This document shows positions 9,510 through 17,957 of a DNA stretch of 64,000 bases, piece after piece. The notes beneath the pieces are model-generated. The model saw only the letters and a program-made list of their open reading frames with translations. It was not told where the DNA came from and did no database searches. Each line of letters opens with the position of its first letter. Within the stretch, counting starts at the first letter, position 1. This DNA comes from an uncultured Bacteroidota bacterium (GTDB taxonomy: Bacteria > Bacteroidota > Bacteroidia > 2-12-FULL-35-15). A program made the translations under genes and the position numbers. The stretch is taken from NCBI GenBank assembly GCA_903926385.1, contig CAIYIS010000009.1, positions 54,466 to 118,465 on the forward strand. Direction: 5' to 3'.

Positions 9510-9540
9510 CCCCTGTCAGGTTTTCGAAACCTGACAGGGG
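9510..9540. repeat. Perfect REP-like hairpin (14-bp stem)
   Basis: CCCCTGTCAGGTTT (9510-9523) pairs perfectly with 9527-9540 around a 3-nt loop. The ACCTGACAGG type of palindrome is a familiar dispersed element. No T-tract follows and no gene ends nearby, so a terminator role is unlikely. Confidence 0.7.
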
Positions 9541-9761
9541 TAATTCTCTAAACACAAAAAAACACCTAAAACGCCTTGCTTTCTGCAAATTTCAATAAAA
9601 AACCAACAAAGGCAGAAAATCAATTTCTTTATGATTCGATATTATTCTGATAATTTTATTTTACTTTTGTTTTACCGTATTTTAAGATTTTAACCTATGT
9701 AATTGTGTTATTGAAATAAGCTGAACCCCTTTTTTACGGCACTACAACGTTGTTGGAAAAC

Positions 9762-10160
9762 GAAAGACAGTGAATCAATAAAGCAAGTGCTGAAATATTT
9801 AACTAAAGTGCCGGAACCTAAAACGGAAGTGCGGAAATATTAAACGGAAGTGCAGTTAACATGGAGGAACAACAGAGAATTATGGAAGCAATTGTTGCTT
9901 TAATAAACGGTTAACCTTTTTTCATTAGGGCAAGTGCGGAAATCAAAATAGGAAGTGCGGTAACCAAAAAAGGAGTTGCGGAAACCAAAAAAGGAAGTGC
10001 GATAACTAAAAAAGGTGTTGCGACAACCAAAAAAGAGGTTCCGGAAATGAAAAAAGGAAGTGCGGAAATGAAAAACATTGTTACGGAAACCAAAAAAGAA
10101 GATGCGGAAACCAAAAGGGCAAGTGCGGAAATCATCGGGGCAATAACGGAAATGAAAAAA
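9762..10160. repeat. 21-bp minisatellite array (18-19 units in exact phase)
   Basis: The consensus unit is close to GGAAGTGCGGAAACCAAAAA plus one A. Eleven clear units run without any indel from 9930 to 10160, and four clear units from 9783 to 9866. The 63 bp between them (9867-9929) equal exactly three unit lengths, so the phase is kept across the whole 378 bp; a weak further unit covers 9762-9782. Units differ by several substitutions but never in length. Both strands are open over parts of the array, but in-frame stops (for example at 9804 and in GGTTAACC) argue against one continuous protein. Confidence 0.85.
9901..9926 (+). repeat. Left copy of a 26-bp perfect inverted repeat
   Basis: Identical to the reverse complement of 10151-10176. 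The core is the palindrome GGTTAACC. The pair encloses 224 bp, nearly all of it the best-conserved part of the 21-bp array. Confidence 0.85.
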
Positions 10161-10176
10161 GGTTAACCGTTTATTA
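10151..10176 (-). repeat. Right copy of the 26-bp perfect inverted repeat
   Basis: Reverse complement of 9901-9926, no mismatch. Its left half is the end of the last 21-bp unit, its right half ends 3 bp before the TACCTTTG promoter element of the next gene. Confidence 0.85.
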
Positions 10177-10178
10177 TT

Positions 10179-10186
10179 TACCTTTG
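10179..10186 (+). promoter_or_regulatory. -7 promoter element (TACCTTTG) for the FN3-like gene
   Basis: TACCTTTGCG matches TAnnTTTG; predicted start near 10193, leader about 80 nt. The -33 region would lie inside the 26-bp repeat at 10151-10176. Confidence 0.5.
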
Positions 10187-10273
10187 CGAGGAATCATTTT
10201 CCTTTACTGCTCTCGTTTGGGAGGAAAAAAGGCCGATATTTTAAGGTTAAAAGCTGTATAAAAAAGACCATGC

Positions 10274-10900
10274 ATGCCTAAAAAAGCCAAAATAATTACC
10301 GATTTCAGAGAATACCCCGAAAGTGAACTTTCTGATTCCGTAAGCCGTATCCTGAATTATTTAAAATCCGGGCATGATGTTTTTAGTGCATTGCCTGTTC
10401 CTCTGGATTTGCTTAAAAAACAACTTAAAAAATTTAATAAAGTACGAAACGCTATGCTTTATGCCGGGCAAAGTGCAGATACAAAAAAAGCAAGAAGAAT
10501 AGTACAGAGGTCGTTGAGTGCCATTGGCCGTTATATCAACGACCTCGCAAACGGCAATGTTTCTATACTCAACCGCAGCGGATTTCCGCTTCACAAACCT
10601 TGCAAAGCACAGGGCATACTGCCTAAAACGGTTTTAAAACTTACCGCTATCAGAGGAAGCGGAAGATTGAAATTTGAGATTTCAATAATAAGAATACAGA
10701 ATGTGCGGTATGGAATAATGTATACCCTTGCTGATAATCCTGAAAAAGATCCTTCAAAATGGCGGTTTCATTATTGTTCCAAAAAAGATGGAATCATGCC
10801 AAATTTGGAAAGTAACAGAGAATATAAATTTGTTTCATTTGGTATGGGTTCCGACAGACGGCTTACCTATAGCAATCCCGTGTTTTTGTTGCCGGGATAA
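10274..10900 (+). CDS. Small protein with helical N-terminus and fibronectin-III-like C-terminus
   Basis: 208 residues, basic, no signal peptide. Residues 1-105 look helical (KQLKKFNKVRNAMLYAGQ, DTKKARRIVQRSLSAIG); residues from about 115 have the beta-strand pattern of an FN3 module (LKLTAIRGSGRLKFEISIIR, MYTLADNPEKDPSKWRFHY, NREYKFVSFGMGSDRRLTYS). This two-part architecture resembles a recurrent Bacteroidota family of about 200-residue FN3-containing proteins of unknown role; that match is from memory. The gene lies directly behind the 21-bp array and its inverted repeat, with a promoter in between. ATG 10274 is used; an ATG four bases earlier is out of frame and closes immediately. Confidence 0.65.
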   Translation: MPKKAKIITDFREYPESELSDSVSRILNYLKSGHDVFSALPVPLDLLKKQLKKFNKVRNAMLYAGQSADTKKARRIVQRSLSAIGRYINDLANGNVSILNRSGFPLHKPCKAQGILPKTVLKLTAIRGSGRLKFEISIIRIQNVRYGIMYTLADNPEKDPSKWRFHYCSKKDGIMPNLESNREYKFVSFGMGSDRRLTYSNPVFLLPG

Positions 10901-10924
10901 TACATCCTCTTCATACTATTTTAC

Positions 10925-10932
10925 TACTTTTG
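10925..10932 (+). promoter_or_regulatory. -7 promoter element (TACTTTTG) for the T9SS Asp-box protein gene
   Basis: TACTTTTG 18 bp upstream of the ATG at 10950, matching TAnnTTTG. Confidence 0.5.
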
Positions 10933-10949
10933 TCTTCTAAATATAATTT

Positions 10950-13900
10950 ATGAAAAAACTACTATTCCTAATCGCATTCTTTATTTCTGTTACCAATCTC
11001 TTTTCTCAAAAAACTTCATCTTGTTATCTTCCGGAAAAGTCGGCTGCAATGCCCAGCTGGATGAACTATTTTTATGATGGGATAACCAATGCGCAGGAGC
11101 TGGAGCAAGCATACGATAACTATTACAAAACTCATAAATTCGAAAAGAATACCTATACTCAGTTTTACAAACGCTGGATGATGGAGAACGAGCGTTACAT
11201 TCAGGATGATGGAACTGTGCAGCGTTTGCCCGAAGGAATTGCAAGCGCGGGGGCAAGTGGGCAATCGCACAGGAGTTCGTCTTCTGCATGGTCGTTGCTG
11301 GGTCCGGTAGAAACATTTCAGCCATCGTGGAACGATGCGGCACAGCCTTCGGTGCCATGGCAGGTTAACTTGTATGCCTTTGATGTGGCTCCTTCTAATC
11401 CCGATATTCTTTATGCTTGTCCTGAAACAGGAGGTATATTTAAAACAGTGGACAAGGGTTTAAACTGGGTATCGGTGTCGGATGGTATTCGGTTGGGCAC
11501 TTGCACAGCTATTGCTATTCACCCAACCAATCCTGATATTGTGTATGCTTCGGCCGGCAATAATGTATATCAAACCACCGATGGAGGGGTAACCTGGACT
11601 ACATTATTTACTGTGGGAGGTTTGGCTTGTAATGATATCGCTATTTTTTCGGCCAATCCAAATATTATATTTCTGGCTGGAGGATCGGGTTTGTACAAAT
11701 CGGTAAATGCAGGAGCTAACTTTACATTGGTTACAGGCTTTACCGGAGCAAGCGATGATATTGAAACCAATCCGATGAGAGATTCTACCATGTATGTATT
11801 GCGCAGAGCCAGCGGTGATACGCTTTTCAGAGTGTATCGTTCGTACGATGCCGGTGTAACCTTTGCGGCCCAAAACACGGGTTGGTATATCCGAACATCT
11901 ACAGCAGGAAGATTGACAGTAACTCCGGCTGATACTAATTATATATATGCGGTATTGCTTATGGGTAGTAACATTGCAGCTCCTGCCATTATGAAAAGCA
12001 CGGACGGTGCCGACACCTGGACACATACGGTGACTGGTATTCAAAACAGTTTGACAGGAAATACGAGCAGCCCTATGGGCATGAGCAATGGGCAGGGCTA
12101 TTACGATTTGAGTATTATGGCATCTACTACCAATGTAAATGAAGTGATCGTAGGGAGTACCTCTACTTACAAATCGACAGATGGAGGAAATACATTTACG
12201 GCTGTAGGTGGCTATCAGGGACCGTTTACGCTTCATCCCGATGTTCAGGAAATGAAAATGATTGGCAATGATGCCTGGATTGCTACCGATGGAGGGTTGA
12301 ATTATTCTACCGATTTTTATAGTACCACAGCCAATGCTTCGGCACGCAACAGAGGGATTTATGGTTCGGATTACTGGGGCTACGGGCAAGGATGGAACGA
12401 AGATATAGCCACCGGAGGTCGTTATCATAACGGGGATGCTGCCATGTACGATGGCTATCCTGCCGGCAGTTCGCTGCGACTAGGCGGAGGCGAAGCAGGC
12501 ACGGGATACGGAAATGTGGGCAGAGATATGCATGTGGAGCATTCGGATATCGGGGCTTCCGTGATGCCGAAAACGTTTAGCGGTGATAAAACGGATTTTA
12601 CTTTTAGTATGTATCCTAATGAAGATGGCTACGGATGGGATGCCAGCGAACTGGAGTTTTATCCGGAATGTTATAACCATATTTTTATTGGGAAAGACAG
12701 CAGTTTATGGAAATCGATAGACGGTGGTATTTCGTACACGGCTATTCATAATTTTCATCAACGGGTTAAGAAATTTGAAATATGCCGAAGCAATCCGCTG
12801 GTGATGTATGTGGCCACCAATGCCAAGGTTTATAAAACAATTGACGGAGGTGTAAACTGGACTATGCTTACTTTGCCTAGTGGACAATCGATGAGCTACA
12901 TTTCTTTGTCAGTAAGCTATACAGATGAAAACACATTGTGGATTACTTCAAAAAGCAACAGCACCAACAATAAAGTTTTTAAAACAACTGACGGAGGCAA
13001 TACCTGGACAAACCTTACTACAGCTACCATTAATGGCTACAGCTATCTTATCATTAATCATCAGGCCGGCACCGATGGAGGGGTGTACATCACTTCGGTG
13101 GATTATGCGAAAGTGTTTTACCGAAATAATACCATGACTGATTGGGCTGATTTTTCGGCCAGTTTGCCAAAGGAATACAAACCACTTACTACAAAACCAT
13201 TTTATAAAAAGAACAAACTTCGCACTGCAGGCAACAGAGGAATTTGGGAAGTAGATTTTTATGAAGATGGTTTGCCGTTGGCACAACCTACAGTTGATAA
13301 GCTGGAATCTTCATGTGTGAGAGATACTTTTTATTTTGATGATTTTTCTGCGGTAAATCATGCATTGGTTTCTTGGCAATGGTCTTTTCCGGGAGCATCG
13401 TATGTAAGTGCTGTTAATATTCGTAATCCAAAAGTAACGTATGCCGCACTCGGGCCACATACGGCTACATTAACGGTTACTCAAAATGGTAATGTAAGTA
13501 CCAAGTCGGTTACTGTTTCGGTATTGGCTAATGCTTGCGGGCCTGACACTATTCCGGGAAATGCACTGAAACTAACCGTTGATGGAGACATAGCAAGTGC
13601 ACCTCCGTTAGATTTGAATTCGAATACGGTTACAATATCAGCTTGGATAAAGCCCGATGCTAATCAGGATGACTGGGCAGGAGTGGTATTTTGCAGAGGA
13701 GGTTCATCCTGTTCGGGAATTAGTTTAAAGAATAATAATGAAGTGAGATATCACTGGGATGGCGGTTTCTATGGTTTCTCATCAGGTTTGTATTTCAATC
13801 CCGGTGAATGGAATCATGTGGCTTTAGTGGTTAGTCCTACCTCAGCAACTCTTTATGTAAATGGAATAGGTGCTACAGATAATGGCACTCACAACCCCGA

Positions 13901-14918
13901 AGCGTTTGATGCAAGCACTTTGATAGGTCAGGATGCTTATGGTAATTCCAGAACTTTTCATGGTTTGATAGATGAGGTGTGTATTTGGAACAGATCGTTA
14001 TCGCAAGATGAAATAAGAGCGATGCGTCATCTCACCAAAACACCTGCTGCAGATACTAGTCTGGTGGCCTATTATCAGTTTAATGAAACCAGCGGAGCGA
14101 TACTTGACCGTGCCGGAAATAGACACGCTACTCTTTCTTCGGGTGCTGCACGTGTGGTTTCCACCGGGCCGTTTGCCGGAGGAGTGAGCAGTAAATTGAA
14201 TATAACAAGCGGAGGCGTGCAGTCGTTTGCGGGAACTGATGTAAAGATTGCTTTCCCAAATGCAGGAGGTTCGGTTTATCCACAGGGTGATGTTTGGGTT
14301 TCTAAATTAAATTACCAGCCCGACCAAAGCGGTAATGCCTTCCCGATGGTTTACAAATATTGGGTAGTGAATAATTATGGAAGTAATGCTGTGTTCACAG
14401 CACTCGATAGTATTACCATCAATGGAGTTCCTCAGTTGCCAATAACTACTCCTAATAGTTATTATTTATACGAACGTCCGGCCAATGCAGATGGAGCCAC
14501 TTGGGGCAATCCTCAGGACACAGCTGATGTGTACACCTTAAATGGAAGCAATTCGAAACTGAAATTCAGTACAAATAATAACATTACTTCTTTCGGGCAG
14601 TTTTCGTTGTGCGCCATAACAGTTCCTTGGGCAGGGGTTCAGGAGAATAATGCGACCGGAGATTTTACTGTTACAGCTTATCCTAATCCTGCCGAAAACG
14701 AATTGTTCCTGGAACTGAATTCGAACAAAGAAAGTAAAAACAGTTCTGTTACTATTTATGATATGATAGGTAAACAAGTGATGTATTCAAAACAAAATGT
14801 AAAAGCCGGAAGAAACATCATTCTTCTGAATTTGGCTTCACTTTCCAATGGAATATATATGGTAAGTCTGGAAATGGAAGGAGGCAAGAAAACACAACGT
14901 ATTGTAGTGAACCGTTAG
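10950..14918 (+). CDS. Large T9SS-secreted protein: sortilin-like Asp-box repeats, PKD, LamG-like domain, sorting domain
   Basis: 1322 residues. Residues 1-20 are a signal peptide (MKKLLFLIAFFISVTNLFSQ). From about 130 to 760 runs a beta-propeller-like region with many Asp-box motifs (KTVDKGLNW, QTTDGGVTW, KSTDGGNTF, KSIDGGISY, KTIDGGVNW, KTTDGGNTW), as in sortilin/VPS10 or BNR proteins. A PKD-like domain follows (WQWSFPGASYVS), then a LamG/concanavalin-like domain (NTVTISAWIKPDANQDDW, GEWNHVALV, GLIDEVCIWNRSLSQDEI). The last 80 residues are a type A T9SS domain (YPNPAENELFLEL, IYDMIGKQV, LSNGIYMVSL). It is predicted to be an exported, surface-attached or released protein; ligand or substrate unknown. 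It has its own promoter. Confidence 0.9.
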   Translation: MKKLLFLIAFFISVTNLFSQKTSSCYLPEKSAAMPSWMNYFYDGITNAQELEQAYDNYYKTHKFEKNTYTQFYKRWMMENERYIQDDGTVQRLPEGIASAGASGQSHRSSSSAWSLLGPVETFQPSWNDAAQPSVPWQVNLYAFDVAPSNPDILYACPETGGIFKTVDKGLNWVSVSDGIRLGTCTAIAIHPTNPDIVYASAGNNVYQTTDGGVTWTTLFTVGGLACNDIAIFSANPNIIFLAGGSGLYKSVNAGANFTLVTGFTGASDDIETNPMRDSTMYVLRRASGDTLFRVYRSYDAGVTFAAQNTGWYIRTSTAGRLTVTPADTNYIYAVLLMGSNIAAPAIMKSTDGADTWTHTVTGIQNSLTGNTSSPMGMSNGQGYYDLSIMASTTNVNEVIVGSTSTYKSTDGGNTFTAVGGYQGPFTLHPDVQEMKMIGNDAWIATDGGLNYSTDFYSTTANASARNRGIYGSDYWGYGQGWNEDIATGGRYHNGDAAMYDGYPAGSSLRLGGGEAGTGYGNVGRDMHVEHSDIGASVMPKTFSGDKTDFTFSMYPNEDGYGWDASELEFYPECYNHIFIGKDSSLWKSIDGGISYTAIHNFHQRVKKFEICRSNPLVMYVATNAKVYKTIDGGVNWTMLTLPSGQSMSYISLSVSYTDENTLWITSKSNSTNNKVFKTTDGGNTWTNLTTATINGYSYLIINHQAGTDGGVYITSVDYAKVFYRNNTMTDWADFSASLPKEYKPLTTKPFYKKNKLRTAGNRGIWEVDFYEDGLPLAQPTVDKLESSCVRDTFYFDDFSAVNHALVSWQWSFPGASYVSAVNIRNPKVTYAALGPHTATLTVTQNGNVSTKSVTVSVLANACGPDTIPGNALKLTVDGDIASAPPLDLNSNTVTISAWIKPDANQDDWAGVVFCRGGSSCSGISLKNNNEVRYHWDGGFYGFSSGLYFNPGEWNHVALVVSPTSATLYVNGIGATDNGTHNPEAFDASTLIGQDAYGNSRTFHGLIDEVCIWNRSLSQDEIRAMRHLTKTPAADTSLVAYYQFNETSGAILDRAGNRHATLSSGAARVVSTGPFAGGVSSKLNITSGGVQSFAGTDVKIAFPNAGGSVYPQGDVWVSKLNYQPDQSGNAFPMVYKYWVVNNYGSNAVFTALDSITINGVPQLPITTPNSYYLYERPANADGATWGNPQDTADVYTLNGSNSKLKFSTNNNITSFGQFSLCAITVPWAGVQENNATGDFTVTAYPNPAENELFLELNSNKESKNSSVTIYDMIGKQVMYSKQNVKAGRNIILLNLASLSNGIYMVSLEMEGGKKTQRIVVNR

Positions 14919-14980
14919 AACGAATATCCCTTTTAATAATAGTAACAATAATTAAAACGGTTAAACAATAAACAATACGC

Positions 14981-14988
14981 TACCTTTG
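14981..14988 (+). promoter_or_regulatory. -7 promoter element (TACCTTTG) of era
   Basis: TACCTTTGCGG, 18 bp before the era ATG. Confidence 0.6.
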
Positions 14989-15006
14989 CGGAATTAAAAT
15001 AATTAA

Positions 15007-15888
15007 ATGGCACATAAAGCAGGTTTTGTAAATATAATAGGAAGTCCCAATGTGGGCAAATCAACATTGATGAATGTATTGGTAGGCGAACGCCTTTCCA
15101 TCATTACATCTAAAGCTCAAACAACCCGTCATCGAATTATGGGAATAGTGAATGGTGAGGATTTTCAGATTGTGTATTCTGACACTCCAGGAGTGTTGAA
15201 GCCTAATTATAAGTTGCAGGAATCGATGATGGATTTTGTGCACACAGCCATTACTGATGCAGATATTATGTTGTTTGTAACGGATATTTATGAAGACGTC
15301 AAGATAGATGAAAAAATACTTCACAAGATTAAGAATGCTAAGGTGCCTGTTTTATTACTCGTAAATAAAATTGACCTTGCTACTCAGGAAAAACTGGAGG
15401 AGAAAGTGAATTATTGGAAAGCGGAAGTGCCCAATGCCGAAGTGATACCTGTATCCGCTTTAGAGAAATTTAATGTTAATTATGTTTTCGACCGCATACT
15501 CGCTCTCCTGCCCGAAGGCCCTGGGTTTTATGAGAAAGACCAACTAACTGACAAGCCTGAAAAGTTTTTTATCTCAGAAATAATTCGTGAAAAAATATTA
15601 CTGAATTATAAAAAGGAAATTCCTTATTCGGTGGAAGTGGTGGTGGAATCGTTTAAAGAAGAGGAAAAAATAATAAAAATACGCGCAGAGATTATTGTTA
15701 TCCGAGACTCTCAAAAAGGAATCATCATCGGGCATCAGGGAAAAGCCTTAAAGAAGATAGGTACTGATGCACGAAAAGATATGGAAACATTTTTGCAGAA
15801 ACAGGTATTCCTCGAGCTTTTTGTAAAAGTGAACAAAGACTGGAGAGATGATGGCAATCAGCTTAAACGGTATGGGTATAGTAATTAA
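15007..15888 (+). CDS. era: GTPase Era, 30S ribosome assembly factor
   Basis: 293 residues, the usual Era length. G1 GSPNVGKST (12-20), G2 region TTRHRI, G3 DTPGV and G4 VNKIDL are all present in order. The C-terminal KH domain contains IIIGHQGKALKKIGTDARKDME-type sequence that binds the 3' end of 16S rRNA. Era couples GTP hydrolysis to maturation of the small ribosomal subunit. Promoter directly upstream; the next gene has its own promoter in the 42-bp gap. Confidence 0.96.
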   Translation: MAHKAGFVNIIGSPNVGKSTLMNVLVGERLSIITSKAQTTRHRIMGIVNGEDFQIVYSDTPGVLKPNYKLQESMMDFVHTAITDADIMLFVTDIYEDVKIDEKILHKIKNAKVPVLLLVNKIDLATQEKLEEKVNYWKAEVPNAEVIPVSALEKFNVNYVFDRILALLPEGPGFYEKDQLTDKPEKFFISEIIREKILLNYKKEIPYSVEVVVESFKEEEKIIKIRAEIIVIRDSQKGIIIGHQGKALKKIGTDARKDMETFLQKQVFLELFVKVNKDWRDDGNQLKRYGYSN

Positions 15889-15897
15889 AAAATCTAT

Positions 15898-15905
15898 TAC
15901 CTTTG
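15898..15905 (+). promoter_or_regulatory. -7 promoter element (TACCTTTG) for the epimerase-CBS/DAHPS/KdsC trio
   Basis: TACCTTTGCAACCC, 25 bp before ATG 15931, matching TAnnTTTG. It probably drives the next three tightly spaced genes. Confidence 0.6.
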
Positions 15906-15930
15906 CAACCCTAAAAAGAGACTTGTCTTA

Positions 15931-16935
15931 ATGAAAATATCCGCATCCATATATTCCAACAAAATCAAAGGTGTTGAAGCGCTTGTGAAAGAACTTGACG
16001 ACTTAAAAGTTGATTTTCTTCACATCGATTGCAATGACGACTTGTCTGTTTTCGATGATATCGCAATCATTAATAAGATGAGTCAAACACCTGTTGATTT
16101 GCATATCATTTCCTCAGACCCGGAAAAGTATTTTCCTTTCTTGATCAAACATCAGGTGGATTTTGTAACATTTCAACATGAAAATTTGGTTACTCCACTT
16201 CATCTTCCGAAAGAAATTAAATCAAGAATAGGAATAGCTATTGTTACTGAAACACCTATTAGCGTGCTCGAGCAGTATAAAGAAAGAATGGATTTTGTTT
16301 TATTCATGACCACTACTCCGGGCAAAAGCGGTGGTTTGTTTAATAAAGAAAATTTTAAGAAAATAAGAGATTTCAAAGTCGCCTTTCCTGACAAAAAGAT
16401 TCATGTTGATGGAGGGGTTAACGATGAAGTGTCTTTCGTGCTTCGTAATATGGGAGTGTATTCTGTAGTGTCCGGTTCATATCTGGTCAACTCTAATGTA
16501 ATAGGTCACGCTTTACACAATTTGCGAAATGATAATATTCAATCTCACATATTGGTGAGTGATTTTATGCTTACCAGAGAAGAGTTGCCAGTGGTATCTG
16601 CTGAAGATGCTAAGCTTATAGATGCTTTAATTTGCATAGAAAAATACTGTCTAGGCTTTACTCTCATGTTGAATAAAGAAGGGGAATTAGTCGGGTTAAT
16701 AAGTAATGCAGATGTGAGAAAAGGACTGATACGAAAAATAGATTCCCTCAGTCAAATGAAAATTGAAGATGTCATTAATCCGAATCCATTGAAGATTTTG
16801 AATACATTCACTATTTCAGAAATGCTGACGTTTATTAAGAACTCCAAAATTCCGATTATGTATCTGCCGATAGTAGATGCAGAAAATAGATTAACAGGGG
16901 CCATTACATTTAACAATTTAATTAAAGGAGAATAA
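15931..16935 (+). CDS. Ribulose-phosphate 3-epimerase-like TIM barrel fused to a CBS-domain pair
   Basis: 334 residues. Residues 1-200 align by motif with ribulose-5-phosphate 3-epimerase: ISASIYS at the start, HID (His31, Asp33), DLH (His58), FMTTTPGKSGG and HVDGG (Asp160). These are the four metal ligands of the epimerase, so the barrel may be active. Residues about 208-334 form two CBS motifs (LMLNKEGELVGLISNADVRKG; IMYLPIVDAENRLTGAIT), which usually bind adenine nucleotides. The standard enzyme has about 215 residues and no CBS pair. Only 4 bp separate it from the DAHP synthase gene. It may be an epimerase controlled by nucleotides, or a barrel recruited to a related pentose phosphate reaction. 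Confidence 0.78.
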   Translation: MKISASIYSNKIKGVEALVKELDDLKVDFLHIDCNDDLSVFDDIAIINKMSQTPVDLHIISSDPEKYFPFLIKHQVDFVTFQHENLVTPLHLPKEIKSRIGIAIVTETPISVLEQYKERMDFVLFMTTTPGKSGGLFNKENFKKIRDFKVAFPDKKIHVDGGVNDEVSFVLRNMGVYSVVSGSYLVNSNVIGHALHNLRNDNIQSHILVSDFMLTREELPVVSAEDAKLIDALICIEKYCLGFTLMLNKEGELVGLISNADVRKGLIRKIDSLSQMKIEDVINPNPLKILNTFTISEMLTFIKNSKIPIMYLPIVDAENRLTGAITFNNLIKGE

Positions 16936-16939
16936 AATT

Positions 16940-17941
16940 ATGATCATACACCTTAAACCAGAGGTAACATCACAAGTAGCCGAACAACTGGGCCGTGAAT
17001 TGGAAAGTATTGTTTTGCCTCGTCAGGGATTTTTCGCCCTCATCACGTCCAGTAAAATGAAACCTTTGGATGAAAAATACAATCAATTTATTTCACAAAA
17101 ATTTCCGTTTGATGATGACATACAACTTGCAAGTAAAAAATATTTGTCAGATGTACGCGAAATAAAAATCACGGATACCGTTTCTATTGGAGGGAAAACC
17201 AATAATACGGTAATGATAACAGGCCCTTGTTCGGTGGAGTCGGAAGCGCAAATTGAGCAGTGTTCTGAACTTTGCGTAGAACTTGGTGTTAAGGTATTGC
17301 GTGCCGGTGCTTATAAACCCCGCACCACACCCTATGCATTTCAGGGTTTAGGCCTCGAAGGTCTTAAACTCCTTGACAAAATGCGCACCAAACACAATCT
17401 GAAAATTATTACAGAGATTCGTGATTCGACACATGTCAACGAAGTGATTGAATATGCTGATATCCTTCAGATAGGAGCAAAAGCCATGTACGACCACGGA
17501 ATTCTAAAGGCTTGTGGCAAATCAGGAAAACCTGTATTGCTGAAACGTGGATTCGGAGCCACTTTACAGGAGTTTGTTCAGGCAGCTGAGTTTATTCTCT
17601 CTGGAGGAAATGATAATGTAATTTTGTGCGAAAGAGGAATACGTACCTTCGAAACTAAAACACGTTTCACACTTGACTTGTGCGGTGTGGCTTACTTAAA
17701 ACAATACACCAATCTGCCAATCATCCTAGATCCAAGTCATGCTATCGGTTTTGCTTATGGTGTGGCTGATTTATCCAAAGCTTGTGTGGCCATGGGGGTT
17801 GACGGCTTACTGATAGAAACTCATCCAAATCCTTCTGTTGCAAAATCGGATGCGGCACAACAGTTGAATTTTGCCCAATTCAGAGAATTGAATTCACAGT
17901 TGGCGGCTGTAGCTAATGCTGTGGGCAGAAAAATGATTTAA
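16940..17941 (+). CDS. aroF: 3-deoxy-7-phosphoheptulonate (DAHP) synthase, type I-beta
   Basis: 333 residues. It catalyses condensation of PEP and erythrose-4-phosphate, the first step of the shikimate pathway. The N-terminal about 75 residues form a ferredoxin-like regulatory domain as in the Thermotoga enzyme; the catalytic barrel has GPCSVES (95-101), KPRTTPYAFQGLG (126-138), ILCERGIRTFET (228-239) and DPSHA (264-268). KPRTT rather than the KANRSS of Kdo8P synthase points to DAHP activity, although both enzymes share this fold. It is sandwiched between the epimerase-CBS gene (4 bp) and a KdsC-type phosphatase (16 bp), an unusual context for a shikimate enzyme. Confidence 0.88.
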   Translation: MIIHLKPEVTSQVAEQLGRELESIVLPRQGFFALITSSKMKPLDEKYNQFISQKFPFDDDIQLASKKYLSDVREIKITDTVSIGGKTNNTVMITGPCSVESEAQIEQCSELCVELGVKVLRAGAYKPRTTPYAFQGLGLEGLKLLDKMRTKHNLKIITEIRDSTHVNEVIEYADILQIGAKAMYDHGILKACGKSGKPVLLKRGFGATLQEFVQAAEFILSGGNDNVILCERGIRTFETKTRFTLDLCGVAYLKQYTNLPIILDPSHAIGFAYGVADLSKACVAMGVDGLLIETHPNPSVAKSDAAQQLNFAQFRELNSQLAAVANAVGRKMI

Positions 17942-17957
17942 TTTAATACCAATTACT

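Larger units (their letters stand above)
9195..9761. other. Gene-free stretch with remnants of dispersed repeats
   Basis: No convincing coding sequence. It starts with short direct repeats around AATCTAATATCT (9239-9267), continues through two palindromic elements described separately, and ends in plain AT-rich DNA from about 9541. Confidence 0.5.

Noticed and set aside
9277..9598. Two overlapping frames of 85 and 100 codons
   Set aside because: They run through the dispersed repeat and the REP-like hairpin and have no coherent composition.
9911..10135. 74-codon minus-strand frame through the 21-bp array (Leu/Val/Ala-rich heptads)
   Set aside because: It is a by-product of the 21-bp period being divisible by three; the opposite strand is equally open and neither has a promoter or conserved flanks.
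11604..12428. 274-codon minus-strand frame inside the T9SS Asp-box gene
   Set aside because: Shadow of the repeat-rich coding strand; Ile/Ser/Arg-rich composition with no motifs.
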